Numbered from the stretch's first letter, positions 41,698 to 52,618 are shown. The stretch is 64,000 nucleotides of DNA from Gemmatimonadota bacterium (GCA_022822445.1 JAJEBR010000121.1:124001-188000); one strand, 5' to 3'. Made by a program: numbers and translations. The notes: generated by a model from the sequence alone, not told the origin.

Positions 41698-42729
41698 ATG
41701 GCCCCCAACAAGTTGCCTGTCACGCTGAACGCCATCCGGGATGCGGGTTCGCGCATCGCCGGCGTGGCGATCCGATCGCCGCTGCTGCGCCTCGATGCCC
41801 CGGGCGCGCCCACGGAGGTGTGGGTGAAGCTGGAGTGTCTGCAGCCGATCGGGTCGTTCAAGGTTCGGGGCGCGACCAACGCCATGGCGCTCGCCGACCC
41901 GGCGCTCCTCGCCCGCGGCGTCTACACCGGCAGCGCGGGCAACATGGCCCAGGGAGTGGCGCTCGCGGCCCGTCGTCGCGGGGTGCCATGCAGGGTGATC
42001 GTCCCGGAGACGGCGCCATCTACCAAGCTGGACGCCATCGCGCGGCTGGGCGCGACCGCGGTGCCGCTCCCCTTCGACGAGTGGTGGGCGGTGCTGCGCG
42101 ACCACGGCCACCCTGCCGAGGACGGGCACTTCATCCACCCGGTCAGTGATCCGGCGGTGATCGCCGGGAACGGTACCGTCGGGCTCGAGATCGCCGACGA
42201 GCTGTCCGGGGTGCGTGCGGTGGTGGTGCCGTACGGGGGCGGTGGCCTCTCGTGCGGGATCGCGGCCGCGCTGCGTGAGGTCGCCCCGGGGGTGCCGGTG
42301 TACGGTGCCGAGGTCGAGACCGCGGCCCCCTTCGCCGCCGCGCTCGCCGCCGGTCGCCCGGTCGAGGTGCAACACCGCGCGTCGTTCGTCGACGGGATCG
42401 GGTCGACCGGCGTCCTGCAGGAGATGTGGCCGCTCGCAAGCTCGCTCCTCGCGGGTTCGGTGGTGGCCTCGATCGAGGAGGTGTGCGCAGCGATCCGGGT
42501 GCTGGGGGCAGGGGCGCACGTCGTTGCGGAGGGTGCGGCGGGCGCGGCCGTGGCGGCGGCGCTGGGCGGTCTGCCCGGCGTCGAGGACGGACCCGTGGTG
42601 GCGGTGGTCTCCGGCGGCAACATCGACCCGCAAGTCTTCCGCACGATCATGCAGGGGCGGATCCCCCGACCTCGCCGCCGGGCCCGGCAGACGATAGGTT
42701 GCACGGTTCGCGACAAACCCGATCGGTGA
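41698..42729 (+). CDS. PLP-dependent threonine/serine dehydratase-like enzyme
   Basis: 343 residues from ATG 41698. Fold-type II PLP enzyme: the Lys for the Schiff base is in IGSFKVRGATNAM, the substrate-carboxylate loop in GSAGNMAQGVALAARRRGVP, and the phosphate-binding Gly loop in VVPYGGGGLSCG. Related to threonine ammonia-lyase and serine racemase, without a C-terminal ACT regulatory domain, so the catabolic or racemase type is more likely than IlvA. Confidence 0.9.
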   Translation: MAPNKLPVTLNAIRDAGSRIAGVAIRSPLLRLDAPGAPTEVWVKLECLQPIGSFKVRGATNAMALADPALLARGVYTGSAGNMAQGVALAARRRGVPCRVIVPETAPSTKLDAIARLGATAVPLPFDEWWAVLRDHGHPAEDGHFIHPVSDPAVIAGNGTVGLEIADELSGVRAVVVPYGGGGLSCGIAAALREVAPGVPVYGAEVETAAPFAAALAAGRPVEVQHRASFVDGIGSTGVLQEMWPLASSLLAGSVVASIEEVCAAIRVLGAGAHVVAEGAAGAAVAAALGGLPGVEDGPVVAVVSGGNIDPQVFRTIMQGRIPRPRRRARQTIGCTVRDKPDR

Positions 42730-42755
42730 GTATTCCCGCGACCCAAGAGGCGCCA

Positions 42756-44255
42756 ATGACCACGAGAGAAGGGATCGAATTCGAACCCGGCCTGTTCCCC
42801 GGCCATCCAAGAGGGCTGCCGATCCTCTTCTTCACCGAGATGTGGGAGCGCTTCTCCTACTACGGGATGCGCGCGCTCCTGATCCTCTTCATGACGGGAA
42901 CGACGATCGGCGAGAATCCGGGGCTGGGGTTCGACGTGGTCACCGCAGGTGCCATCTACGGCCTGTACACCAGCCTGGTCTACCTGCTCGCACTGCCGGG
43001 CGGATGGGTGGCGGACCAGCTCTGGGGCCAGCGCAAGGCGGTCTTCGTGGGCGGCTGCATCATCGCCGCGGGGCACTTCAGCATGGCCGTGCCGACGCAG
43101 TTCACCTTCTTCCTGGGGCTGATCCTGATCGTCATCGGCACCGGGCTCCTGAAGCCGAACGTGAGTTCGGTGGTGGCGGATCTGTACCCGGAGGGCGGCG
43201 CGAAGCGTGACGCCGGCTTCTCGATCTTCTACATGGGGATCAACGTGGGGGCCATGATCGGGCCGTTCATCTGCAGCACGCTGGGCGAGCAGTACAACTG
43301 GCACTGGGGATTTTCGGCGGCAGGGTTCGGCATGGTCCTGGGGCTGATCCAGTTCCGGATGGGGTACGGCTCGCTGGGCAAGGCCGGCGTTCTCCGAACC
43401 GACAAGTCGCCCGAGCAGGTGGTACGGACCGCAAACCGCTTCTACGGCATCTTCGGAGCCGCGGTCGTCGCTCTGGTCGCCTTCGGGCTCCTCGTTTCGA
43501 ACGGAACGATCCCGCTCGCGCTGCCCGACATCGCGCAGTACCTGGCCACTGCGATCCTGATCATCATCGGGGTGTACTTCCTCTACGTCGTCTTCTGGGG
43601 GGGGCACAACCGGGAGGAAATCAGGAAGGTGCTGGTCATCTTCTGGCTCTTCGTCCTGGCGGCGCTCTTCTGGTCGGGCTTCGAGCAGGCGGGCTCCTCG
43701 CTGAACATCTTCGCCCGCGACTACACCGACCGGACCCTGGGGTCCTGGGAGTACGCGGCCGGGCTGCTGCAGTCCGTCAACGCCTTCTTCATCATCGTGA
43801 TGGCACCCATCTTCGGGTGGTTCTGGGTGTGGCTTGCCAACCGCAACGCCAACCCGTCGGTGCCGCTGAAGTTCGCTTTGGGGCTCCTGGGGCTGTCGGC
43901 GGGATTCTTCGTAATCGCCTGGGGCGCGGCCAACGCGACGCCCGAAACCCCGGTATCGGCATCCTGGCTCATCGTGATGTATTTCCTGCACACCGTAGGC
44001 GAGTTGGCGCTGTCTCCGGTCGGGCTTTCGGCGGTCACGAAGCTGGCGCCCAGGAACCGGGTCAGCCAGATGATGGGCGTCTGGTTCGTCGCGGCGGCAC
44101 TTGGCAACCTGATCGCCGGGCTGGTGGCCGGGGGGCTGGAAGGCCTCGAACCGTCCCCGCTGTTCCGGTCGGTCGCCATGATCGTCGGCGGAGGCGGGCT
44201 GCTCGCGCTCATCGTCAGCCCGTTCATGAAGCGTCTGATGGGCGATGTCAAATAG
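42756..44255 (+). CDS. POT/PTR-family proton-coupled peptide transporter
   Basis: 499 residues. The diagnostic ExxERFSYYG motif is present (FTEMWERFSYYGMRALLILF). About twelve to fourteen membrane helices are seen, and the second PTR motif region (FSIFYMGINVGAMIGPFICS) is intact. It imports di- and tripeptides with protons across the inner membrane. The start ATG 42756 lies 26 nt after the dehydratase gene, so cotranscription is possible. Confidence 0.94.
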   Translation: MTTREGIEFEPGLFPGHPRGLPILFFTEMWERFSYYGMRALLILFMTGTTIGENPGLGFDVVTAGAIYGLYTSLVYLLALPGGWVADQLWGQRKAVFVGGCIIAAGHFSMAVPTQFTFFLGLILIVIGTGLLKPNVSSVVADLYPEGGAKRDAGFSIFYMGINVGAMIGPFICSTLGEQYNWHWGFSAAGFGMVLGLIQFRMGYGSLGKAGVLRTDKSPEQVVRTANRFYGIFGAAVVALVAFGLLVSNGTIPLALPDIAQYLATAILIIIGVYFLYVVFWGGHNREEIRKVLVIFWLFVLAALFWSGFEQAGSSLNIFARDYTDRTLGSWEYAAGLLQSVNAFFIIVMAPIFGWFWVWLANRNANPSVPLKFALGLLGLSAGFFVIAWGAANATPETPVSASWLIVMYFLHTVGELALSPVGLSAVTKLAPRNRVSQMMGVWFVAAALGNLIAGLVAGGLEGLEPSPLFRSVAMIVGGGGLLALIVSPFMKRLMGDVK

Positions 44256-44358
44256 CGTCTTGTCCCTGTTCCGGATTCCGATAGCTTCAAGGGATGTACC
44301 CGTGCGCGGGGAAGTATCCGGCCCGCTGAAGCGAACATAGGGGCAGCGACTTTCGTCC

Positions 44359-44805
44359 ATGACGATCTGGAACAAGATCTTCGGGGGGACCTCGGGAGCC
44401 GAGCGAGTCGACTACTACGACGAGGGGCTCGCGCTCTCCCAGGAGGGGAAGTTCCATGAGGCGCTGACCTCCTTTCGGCTGGCGCTCAAGGAGTCCCCGG
44501 GCGACCCGATCGTCCTGCAGCAGATCGCCATCACCTACACGCGGATGGGCATGGACGCGGACGCCGCCAAGACCTACCGGCACGTTCTTTACCGGTATCC
44601 GCAGGCGCCGGGCGCCCACTACGGCCTCGCGTTCATCCTGCTCCGGCAGGGCGAACGGGACGAAGCGGTGGAGCACCTCGAGGCGTTCCTGGCCGGGGAG
44701 CCGTCGGAGGAGGACGCGGGGGAGCACATCGCGCACGCGCGCGCCACCCTCCAGGAACTGCGGGGCGACGGCGAGGCGACGGAAGAGGTGCGGGAAGACG
44801 CGTGA
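44359..44805 (+). CDS. TPR-repeat protein
   Basis: 148 residues. Three tetratricopeptide-like units: YYDEGLALSQEGKFHEALTS, VLQQIAITYTRMGMDADAAK and HYGLAFILLRQGERDEAVEH. No signal peptide, so cytoplasmic. The stop overlaps the OsmC gene start (TGATG). A scaffold role for protein complexes is all that can be said. Confidence 0.88.
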   Translation: MTIWNKIFGGTSGAERVDYYDEGLALSQEGKFHEALTSFRLALKESPGDPIVLQQIAITYTRMGMDADAAKTYRHVLYRYPQAPGAHYGLAFILLRQGERDEAVEHLEAFLAGEPSEEDAGEHIAHARATLQELRGDGEATEEVREDA

Positions 44806-45218
44806 TGAAGACGGACAAGGAGATCCGGCTCGCCTGGACGGGTTCAGGGCTCGTATTCGATGGCGGACCGGCCGACGGGCCGCAGATCATGGTGGACGGC
44901 GATTCGGCCACCGGCCCCTCGCCGATGGACCTGGTGCTGACAGGGGTGGCGGCGTGCATGGCGATCGACGTCAAGGTGATCCTGCAGAAGGGACGCGTGC
45001 CCTTCGACGGCATCGACGTGACCGCACAGGGGGCCCGACGGGACGGGACTCCGCGCCACTACAGCGGACTGCGCCTGTTGTTCAACGTCACCGGTGTGCC
45101 GCCGGACAGCCGATCGAAGGTTGAGCGGGCGCTCGAACTTTCCCGCGAGAAATACTGTTCCGTCCTGTTTTCGCTGAGGCAGGACATTCCGGTGGAGATC
45201 GTCCTGGAAGGTGGGTAG
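44805..45218 (+). CDS. OsmC-family peroxide-detoxifying protein
   Basis: 137 residues from ATG 44805. The two catalytic cysteines of OsmC/Ohr proteins are in LTGVAACMAIDVKVIL and SREKYCSVLFSLRQ. Short form typical of the YhfA-like OsmC branch, which reduces organic peroxides or handles sulfane sulfur. Coupled to the TPR gene upstream and followed within 4 nt by the acyl-CoA synthetase start. Confidence 0.93.
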   Translation: MKTDKEIRLAWTGSGLVFDGGPADGPQIMVDGDSATGPSPMDLVLTGVAACMAIDVKVILQKGRVPFDGIDVTAQGARRDGTPRHYSGLRLLFNVTGVPPDSRSKVERALELSREKYCSVLFSLRQDIPVEIVLEGG

Positions 45219-45222
45219 CTCC

Positions 45223-47055
<1,833 letters not shown>

Positions 47056-47113
47056 TCGGCATGCCGGGGTTCACGGTGGATTCGAGGCGTGCCGTGGGCG
47101 ATTGGATGTGGAT

Positions 47114-47467
47114 ATGAGCCGGGGGCAGGACACCGGGGTGGTGACGGTTCTCATGACCGCGCCGGGGACGGATGTGGCGGAGGGCGTGGTTCGCACCCTC
47201 GTCGAGGAGCGGCTGGCGGCGTGCGGGAACATCGTGCCGGGAGCGGTGAGCGTCTATCGCTGGGAGGGCGAGTTGCAGCGGGACGAGGAGGCCGTGGCGA
47301 TCCTGAAGACGACCCGCGCGGTTCTCCCCCGCCTGCTCGAGCGCGCGGCGGAGCTTCACCCTTACGATGTGCCGGAGCTGATCGCGCACGAGGTGGTCGA
47401 CGGGACGGAGGACTACCTGGAGTGGGTGAGGACGGAGTGCGGCGCGGGGATGGAGGCCGTGCGATGA
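47114..47467 (+). CDS. cutA: Divalent-cation tolerance protein CutA
   Basis: 117 residues from ATG 47114. Family marks: VLMTAPGTDVAEGVVRTLVE, LAACGNIVPGAVSVYRWEGE, AVAILKTTRAVLPRLLERAA and HPYDVPELIAHEVVDGTEDY. The trimeric CutA fold is ferredoxin-like; its role in metal tolerance is not firmly settled. Length is standard. Confidence 0.95.
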   Translation: MSRGQDTGVVTVLMTAPGTDVAEGVVRTLVEERLAACGNIVPGAVSVYRWEGELQRDEEAVAILKTTRAVLPRLLERAAELHPYDVPELIAHEVVDGTEDYLEWVRTECGAGMEAVR

Positions 47468-47504
47468 ACGGCCGGCGGGCCGGGGGATACGGGGAGCAGG
47501 TGCA

Positions 47505-47837
47505 ATGACACTATTCTGGCAGATACTGGTCGGGGTTCTTGCGCTGGCGTTCGGCATCTACCTGGGGATGCCGGGCCGACCTGACAGCGGGGCCCTTCTC
47601 CAGGGACGTTGGCGCGGGGTAAGGAACGCAGGGAAGATCGGGGAGCACAGCGAGCGTCATCTTCAGGAGCTGGAACGGACGTTGGGGAGTGAATGGGGCC
47701 GGACGAAGACCGCCAGACGCCACTTCACCATCCTGAACTGGATGAGGAAGGACCCTCGCGGATCCCATCGGCGGCAGTCGCGGCGGTACTTCCGGACGGC
47801 GGCGCCGAACCGGAGAGGGCGGCCCGGACGGCGCTGA
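47505..47837 (+). CDS. Small basic membrane-anchored protein, unknown
   Basis: 110 residues from ATG 47505, with a GGGGAGCAGG stretch upstream. One N-terminal membrane helix (FWQILVGVLALAFGIYLGMP) is followed by a basic tail with a conserved-looking ERTLGSEWGRTKTARRHFTI block and a C-terminal Arg-rich end. The anchor plus basic tail could bind nucleic acid or phospholipid. Family not recognised. Confidence 0.6.
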   Translation: MTLFWQILVGVLALAFGIYLGMPGRPDSGALLQGRWRGVRNAGKIGEHSERHLQELERTLGSEWGRTKTARRHFTILNWMRKDPRGSHRRQSRRYFRTAAPNRRGRPGRR

Positions 47838-47873
47838 GCGGCATCCTGAAGCGACCGCGGCTGCGGCCAAATG

Positions 47874-47937
47874 GCACCCAGCGGAAGCGCCTGGGCGGCT
47901 GAGCGGCACGCCAGCGGACGCGCCTGGCGGCTGAGTG
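47874..47937. repeat. 32-bp imperfect tandem duplication
   Basis: Two adjacent 32-bp copies (47874-47905 and 47906-47937) that differ at a few bases, sharing cagcgga, gcgcctgg and cggctgag blocks. They lie between the ends of convergent genes. Function not evident. Confidence 0.7.
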
Positions 47938-47967
47938 CCACCGGACGGAAGCGGAGCCAGTGCGGCG

Positions 47968-49533
47968 TCAGTTCAGGAAGTACTCCATGACGACCAGCAT
48001 CGTTCCGATGAATGCCCCGAGGGCGTAGCCCAGGATGACGATCATGCGGAGTTCCCGGTGCGTCACGCGCCGGATCAGCTCCTCCATCCGCTCGACGGGG
48101 AATTCCAGGACCTTGTTCTCGACGCGGCGCGCAACGTCGAGGCGGGCCACCACCGAGGGGATCTGTGCCTGGATCCCCCGCCACAGCGGCTCGCTCGCGG
48201 CCTGCCGGATGCCGTCCGCCGCACCGCTGGGGAGGAGCCTCGCGGGGCGCCCGATGGGACGATCCAGCGCGGACGCGGCGAGCCGGCGCACACCATCGCG
48301 GTAGACGTTGGCGGCGACCTCGGTCCGGACCGCGGCGACCACCCAGCTGGACACCCGTTCCGGCGACACCTCCTGCAGCAGCTCTCCCCACGTGCGCTCC
48401 GAGACGCGCGCCAGCCCGGCTTCCAGCTTCTCGGTCAGGAAGTCCCGCGAGGAGGGATCGCGCGCCAGCGTCACCAGCCACGTCGCGAGCGTCTCGACGG
48501 TCTCGGCCACCCCGGCGTCGTCCGGCTCGCCGAACACCTCCGTGACCGGGCGGTCCAGCAGGTCCCCGATCGCGTCGCTGATACCCTTGGCCGTGGCCTC
48601 CTCGGCGCCGGGTTCATGGAACATGCCGGCGATTCGTTCCGCCCCTTCCGACTGAATTGTGCGGAAGACCTTGCCGATGGTCTCCTCGTTGAGAACCAGG
48701 CGGGCGACCACGCGCTGGTGGAAGCGGAGGTCCTGCAGGAAGCGTCGCAGAAGGTCGCGGGTGACCTGCTCGAAGCGCAGTTGGGTGGCGGGCTTCCTGA
48801 GGAGTGCGTCCAGACGCTGAATGGCAAGCGGCACATAGCCGGCGATCGCACGCTCCATGGTGGGGACCATCCCGGGGGGAAGCAGATCCCTCAGGGTGAC
48901 GTCCGGTCTCAGCAGATGTTCCACCGCCTCGTGGAGGTACACGGAGACCGTCTGGTGAAAGCGCTCGGTCGAGACGGCGGCCTCGGCCCATCCCGCGACC
49001 GCGGCGGCTACCTTCGCCTCCCGCCCGGGAACCAGCACGTCGCTCACCGGCTGGTCGGCGACGAAGGCCGCCAGCTCCGACGCCCGCTCCTCGACCGTGT
49101 CGGCGAACTCGACGGAGTGGAGGTGCTTCTCGATCCTCGCGATGGTGTGGTCGAGCACGTCCTCGATGATCGGGCCGGCCGCGGCCATTACCTCCGGCCC
49201 GAGGAGGTCCCGCAGCGATCCCCTCTCCACCTCCAGGACCTCGTCGAGGAAGTGGACGAGCCCCCGGTCGAACGCATCCCGGAACTCGGGCTCGGCCAGA
49301 ACGCGCGTGAGATCGTCCTCCGTCAGGAGACGTTTGCCCACGGTGCGCCCGATCGCGGCGGCCAGCCGGGCCTGGTTCTTGGGGATGGCCCCCTGCAGCA
49401 GGCGGATGCGCATTCCCATGAGGCGCGGCGGGCGGTAGGGATGGAAGAGCATCCAGATCGCGACCGTGTTCGTGAGGCCGCCAGCGATCGCGCCGCCCAC
49501 GATCGCCCCGATGGCAAGGAGCAAATCGTTCAT
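47968..49533 (-). CDS. DUF445-family membrane protein
   Basis: 521 residues. The N-terminal helix with the family signature (AIVGGAIAGGLTNTVAIWML, then FHPYRPP) and a C-terminal helix (MIVILGYALGAFIGTMLVVM) bracket a long helical middle. DUF445 proteins are inner-membrane proteins (YheB/YjiN type) of unknown function. Complete at both ends. It precedes a lipoprotein gene on the same strand by 22 nt. Confidence 0.9.
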   Translation of the reverse strand: MNDLLLAIGAIVGGAIAGGLTNTVAIWMLFHPYRPPRLMGMRIRLLQGAIPKNQARLAAAIGRTVGKRLLTEDDLTRVLAEPEFRDAFDRGLVHFLDEVLEVERGSLRDLLGPEVMAAAGPIIEDVLDHTIARIEKHLHSVEFADTVEERASELAAFVADQPVSDVLVPGREAKVAAAVAGWAEAAVSTERFHQTVSVYLHEAVEHLLRPDVTLRDLLPPGMVPTMERAIAGYVPLAIQRLDALLRKPATQLRFEQVTRDLLRRFLQDLRFHQRVVARLVLNEETIGKVFRTIQSEGAERIAGMFHEPGAEEATAKGISDAIGDLLDRPVTEVFGEPDDAGVAETVETLATWLVTLARDPSSRDFLTEKLEAGLARVSERTWGELLQEVSPERVSSWVVAAVRTEVAANVYRDGVRRLAASALDRPIGRPARLLPSGAADGIRQAASEPLWRGIQAQIPSVVARLDVARRVENKVLEFPVERMEELIRRVTHRELRMIVILGYALGAFIGTMLVVMEYFLN

Positions 49534-49555
49534 TCCGCCTTCCGCTCTCCGGGGT

Positions 49556-50557
49556 TCATCGCTGGAAGTGGCGCAGGAAGCCCTTCACCGCCACCTCCTC
49601 TTCGCCGATGTTGATGCGGCCGGCGATTTCGTAGGCGGCCAAAACCGGCAAAATGGCGCCGGGACCGCTGAGGGCCTGCACATGGGAACTCACGGACTCG
49701 AAGCTGCCGGAGAGCATCCCGTCCTCCGATTCGATGTGCCACAGCACCGGTACGCCCCGCCTTGCCCGTTCGAAGCCGCGGGTCTCCTCCCAGGTCAACT
49801 CCACCTCCGGCCAGAAGAAATCGAGGGTGTCCCTGCGGGCCCAAACCCGGTGGCGGCCCGGTTCCTCGAGGTTGGTGAAAACCAGTTGGAGCCTCTCGTC
49901 TCCGATCAACACCCCCAGTTCCGCGCTCCCCGCGTTCTCGGTGGCCCGCACCGCGAACGCGTCCAGCACCAGGCCTTCCGTCTCCACGTCGGCCAGCCGA
50001 AGGGCTCCTTCGAGGATCCGGTAGGTAGAGCCCCGCTGGCCGCTCCACTCCGTGACCGTCCGGCCCAGCGTGAGCGACAGGTCGCGCACGCCCTCCCGGT
50101 AGTAGATCTCCTCCAGGACATCCTCGAGCCCCACGACCAGACGCGCCGGTCCCCTTGGCACGATGCGCCACGGCGCCCGAGTGGCAACCGTGGCCCATTC
50201 GTCCTCCATGAAGAGGCGCCACTGCCCGGCGCGCGCCAGCCAGCCCCGCACGGACCGGTGCACGCTGTCGGCCTCCACCCGGTTCTGGAAGTCCCAGGGC
50301 GCGAGCTGCGCCGAATCGCCGGAGGTCTCGATGAACACGATGGTCCGCTGATAAGTGGTACCCGGAGTGATAACCGATGTCGTCGCTGGACCGCTGCCGG
50401 AACCCGAATCGGCCTCCGTTGTCTGCTCTCCCGCCTCCATGCCCCCGTCCCCGCACGATCCGGCCAGGGTCGCGGCGATCATCGCCACCGCCACCCGAGC
50501 TGCCCGTGGGTGAGCCCCCGTGAGGGCCGGGAGCGGCGAGGCGACACGCCGAAACAC
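49556..50557 (-). CDS. Lipoprotein, possibly AttH/lipocalin-like beta fold
   Basis: About 333 residues from GTG 50557; no ATG precedes the signal peptide. Signal MIAATLAGSC gives a plausible lipobox, followed by a Ser/Gly/Thr linker and a beta-rich domain (TYQRTIVFIETSGDSAQLAP, WRLFMEDEWATVATRAPWRI, RVWARRDTLDFFWPEVELTW, GVPVLWHIESEDGMLSGSFE). The arrangement reminds me of AttH/hydroxyneurosporene-synthase-like lipocalin domains, but this is uncertain. Likely cotranscribed with the DUF445 gene downstream. Confidence 0.65.
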   Translation of the reverse strand: MFRRVASPLPALTGAHPRAARVAVAMIAATLAGSCGDGGMEAGEQTTEADSGSGSGPATTSVITPGTTYQRTIVFIETSGDSAQLAPWDFQNRVEADSVHRSVRGWLARAGQWRLFMEDEWATVATRAPWRIVPRGPARLVVGLEDVLEEIYYREGVRDLSLTLGRTVTEWSGQRGSTYRILEGALRLADVETEGLVLDAFAVRATENAGSAELGVLIGDERLQLVFTNLEEPGRHRVWARRDTLDFFWPEVELTWEETRGFERARRGVPVLWHIESEDGMLSGSFESVSSHVQALSGPGAILPVLAAYEIAGRINIGEEEVAVKGFLRHFQR

Positions 50558-50574
50558 TCCGCCCAACCGGCCAA

Positions 50575-50682
50575 AATGTAATGTCAGCTTTACGAAATGT
50601 CGTGTTTTCTTTACAGTTCGATACTGAGCAGGCCGCGGAACACGTCCCCGCTGCATTCGGGCGGCGATCATCCACAGACTGC
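50575..50682 (+). repeat. Internally deleted copy of the dispersed repeat
   Basis: An AT-rich core (aatgtaatgtcagctttacg, then aaatgtcgtgttttctttac) lies at 50575-50617. Directly after it comes a miniature element: left terminal GCAGGCCGCGG (50628-50638) with left module (cacgtccccgctgcattcgg, gcggcgat), joined to the right terminal CCACAGACTGC (50672-50682). The two ends are only 55 bp apart, so the interior has been lost or the core has moved outside. Confidence 0.7.
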
Positions 50683-50703
50683 GAGGCTCCGCCGGGCCTG
50701 CGC

Positions 50704-51120
50704 TCACGCGGCGCGTCCCGGCCTGGTCCGCACGTTGAGCACCTGGTGCGGCTCGGCTTCCAGAGCGCGGTCGAGGGCGGAGCAGAATCGCCGGATCCGC
50801 CGGGCGTTCGTACGGAAGTCGCCGCCGCGATGCCGCCCCTCGGCGCTGAGGTCTACGCGCGTCTGTGCGTTGCGGTCCAGCGATACCGTGATCACGATGG
50901 TCGCCGGGAAAGGCAGCACCAGACCACGGATCCTGGCCTCGAGGATGCCGGCGATGTCGTCCGAATTCGTCATCGTCCAGCCCCGCAGTCCCCCCGCAGC
51001 GAGCCGCACGGCGGCATCCCAGACGGTCCCGAAGGGAATGGAGTAGGTTCTGCCGACAAGCCCGTGGTCGGCGGAATCCGCGCTGGAGCGCGCCGAACGA
51101 CTGGTGAATCCCTGCCACAT
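50704..51120 (-). CDS. DUF1499-like protein
   Basis: 138 residues. The pattern RTYSIPFGTVWDAAVRLAAG, LRGWTMTNSDDIAGILEARI, FPATIVITVSLDRNAQTRVD and GGDFRTNARRIRRFCSALDR fits DUF1499-type proteins, which share an ordinary beta-alpha fold and a final helix with RxIRxFxxxLD. No signal peptide is seen. Function unknown. Flanked on both sides by copies of the dispersed repeat. Confidence 0.65.
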   Translation of the reverse strand: MWQGFTSRSARSSADSADHGLVGRTYSIPFGTVWDAAVRLAAGGLRGWTMTNSDDIAGILEARIRGLVLPFPATIVITVSLDRNAQTRVDLSAEGRHRGGDFRTNARRIRRFCSALDRALEAEPHQVLNVRTRPGRAA

Positions 51121-51237
51121 GCCTGTTTCCCCCGATGGAACGGTGGCCGATGACGTCGAGCCCCAGGGGCCGGCAAATTCCCGCGGGGCCTAGCGGAAAG
51201 CTGTCCAGAGCGGCGCCCGGAGGTCAACACCGTGCGA

Positions 51238-51481
51238 GCAGTCCGTGGATAATCCCCGCGTCGCACCGAGGGCGGTGAGGCGCCGGGCTGACAAGGCGCG
51301 ACGAAGGGCGCATGGCGGAGCTATTCGCCCGAGGAGCAACGCAGAGCGGTGCTTCGGAGGCTCGAACGTAAAGACAACATGACATTTTGTAATGTTTTCT
51401 TGACATGGCGAATACGTGGGCGCCGCGCCCAGCCCGGATGCATCGCCGACCGAATGCAGCGGGGCTTATTCCGCGGACTGC
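51238..51481 (-). repeat. Full-length dispersed repeat (copy B)
   Basis: 244 bp in the opposite orientation to copy A. Terminal inverted repeats GCAGTCCGTGG (51238-51248) and CCGCGGACTGC (51471-51481), one mismatch. The core reads gtaaagacaacatgacattt then tgtaatgttttcttgac, an imperfect palindrome, since the reverse complement of GTAAAGACAACATGACA is close to TGTAATGTTTTCTTGAC. The shared middle is gaggagcaacgcagagcggt. In 51121-51598 this element is the only clear content; 51121-51237 and 51482-51598 hold no gene that I can support. Confidence 0.82.
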
Positions 51482-51598
51482 CAAGCCCGTTGGGTCCGGA
51501 TCCTTCCCGCTCCGCTATCTTCAGTTCCGCCATCACCCTTCCTCGCGCCCGCCCCGGCGCCGCCGACCGACGGCGAGAAAGGACACCTGCGCGCCCCA

Positions 51599-52618
51599 AT
51601 GAAAGCCGTGATCCCGCTCGCGGGCAAAGGGACCCGCCTGCGGCCACACACCCACCTCACGCCGAAGCCCCTGATCCGCGTCGCGGGCAAGCCGGTACTC
51701 GACTTCATCCTCGACGATCTGCTGGCGGCCGGAGTTTCCGAGGTCGTCTTCATCGTCGGGCACCTGCAGGACCGGATCCGGGCGCACATCGCCGCGAACT
51801 ACCCCGGCATCCGGGCCCACTACGTCGTGCAGGAGGTGCAGGACGGCACGGCGGGGGCGGTCGCGCTCGCGCGTCCCTGGGCGGACGGCGAGCTGCTCAT
51901 CCTCTTTGCCGACACCCTCTTCGAGGTGGACCTGACGATCACGCAGACGCTGGACGCGGATCGCGCGGGGGTGATCTGGGCCAGGGAGGTTGAGGACTAC
52001 CAGCGTTTCGGTGTGATCGTGACGGACGAGAACGGCGACATGACCCGGATCGTGGAGAAGCCGAGCGAGCCGGTGTCGCGGCTGGCCAACATCGGGCTGT
52101 ACTACATCCGCGACCACGATCTGCTCTTCGAGGGGATCGAAGAGACGCTGGCGCGGGGGCCGGGTCCGGCGGGTGAGTACTACCTTACCGACGCCTTCCA
52201 GTACATGGTCGACGCGGGGGCCCGTATCGCCACCGCGCCGGTGCGGACGTGGCTCGACGCCGGGAAGGTGGACGCGCTGCTCATGGCAAACCGGTACCTG
52301 GTGGATGGGATCAGGGGCGGGGTCGACCCGGCGGCGGTCGTGTCGGAGTCGGTGGTTTCGCCGCTCGCGCGGATCGAGGCGGGGGCCCGCGTGAGCAGGT
52401 GCCGGATCGGCGAGAACGTGACAATCGAGGCGGGGGCGCGCGTGCGGGACTCCGTGCTGCGCGACACCATCGTGGGGCGCGGAGCGCGGGTGGAAGGGAG
52501 CCGTCTCCGCCGCGCGATGGTCGGGGGCGGGGCGGTGGTGGCGAACTGCGAGGGCTCGCTCAACGTAGTCGATCATTCGCAGGTGCTTTGCTCCGGGGCG
52601 GGGGGATCGCGATCTTGA
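51599..52618 (+). CDS. Sugar-1-phosphate nucleotidyltransferase
   Basis: 339 residues from ATG 51599. The nucleotidyl-transfer motif PLAGKGTRLRPHTHLTPKPL is at the N-terminus, followed by VQEVQDGTAGAVALA, LFADTLFEVD and IVEKPSEPVSRLANIGLYYI. The C-terminal 90 residues form a left-handed beta-helix with hexapeptide repeats (ARIEAGARVSRCRIGENVTI). Of the glucose-1-phosphate thymidylyl/uridylyltransferase type. Makes activated sugars for surface polysaccharides; the exact sugar is open. Confidence 0.92.
   Translation: MKAVIPLAGKGTRLRPHTHLTPKPLIRVAGKPVLDFILDDLLAAGVSEVVFIVGHLQDRIRAHIAANYPGIRAHYVVQEVQDGTAGAVALARPWADGELLILFADTLFEVDLTITQTLDADRAGVIWAREVEDYQRFGVIVTDENGDMTRIVEKPSEPVSRLANIGLYYIRDHDLLFEGIEETLARGPGPAGEYYLTDAFQYMVDAGARIATAPVRTWLDAGKVDALLMANRYLVDGIRGGVDPAAVVSESVVSPLARIEAGARVSRCRIGENVTIEAGARVRDSVLRDTIVGRGARVEGSRLRRAMVGGGAVVANCEGSLNVVDHSQVLCSGAGGSRS

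Noticed and set aside
44256-44358. Terminator between the POT transporter and TPR genes
   Set aside because: No stable GC stem followed by a T-tract is visible.
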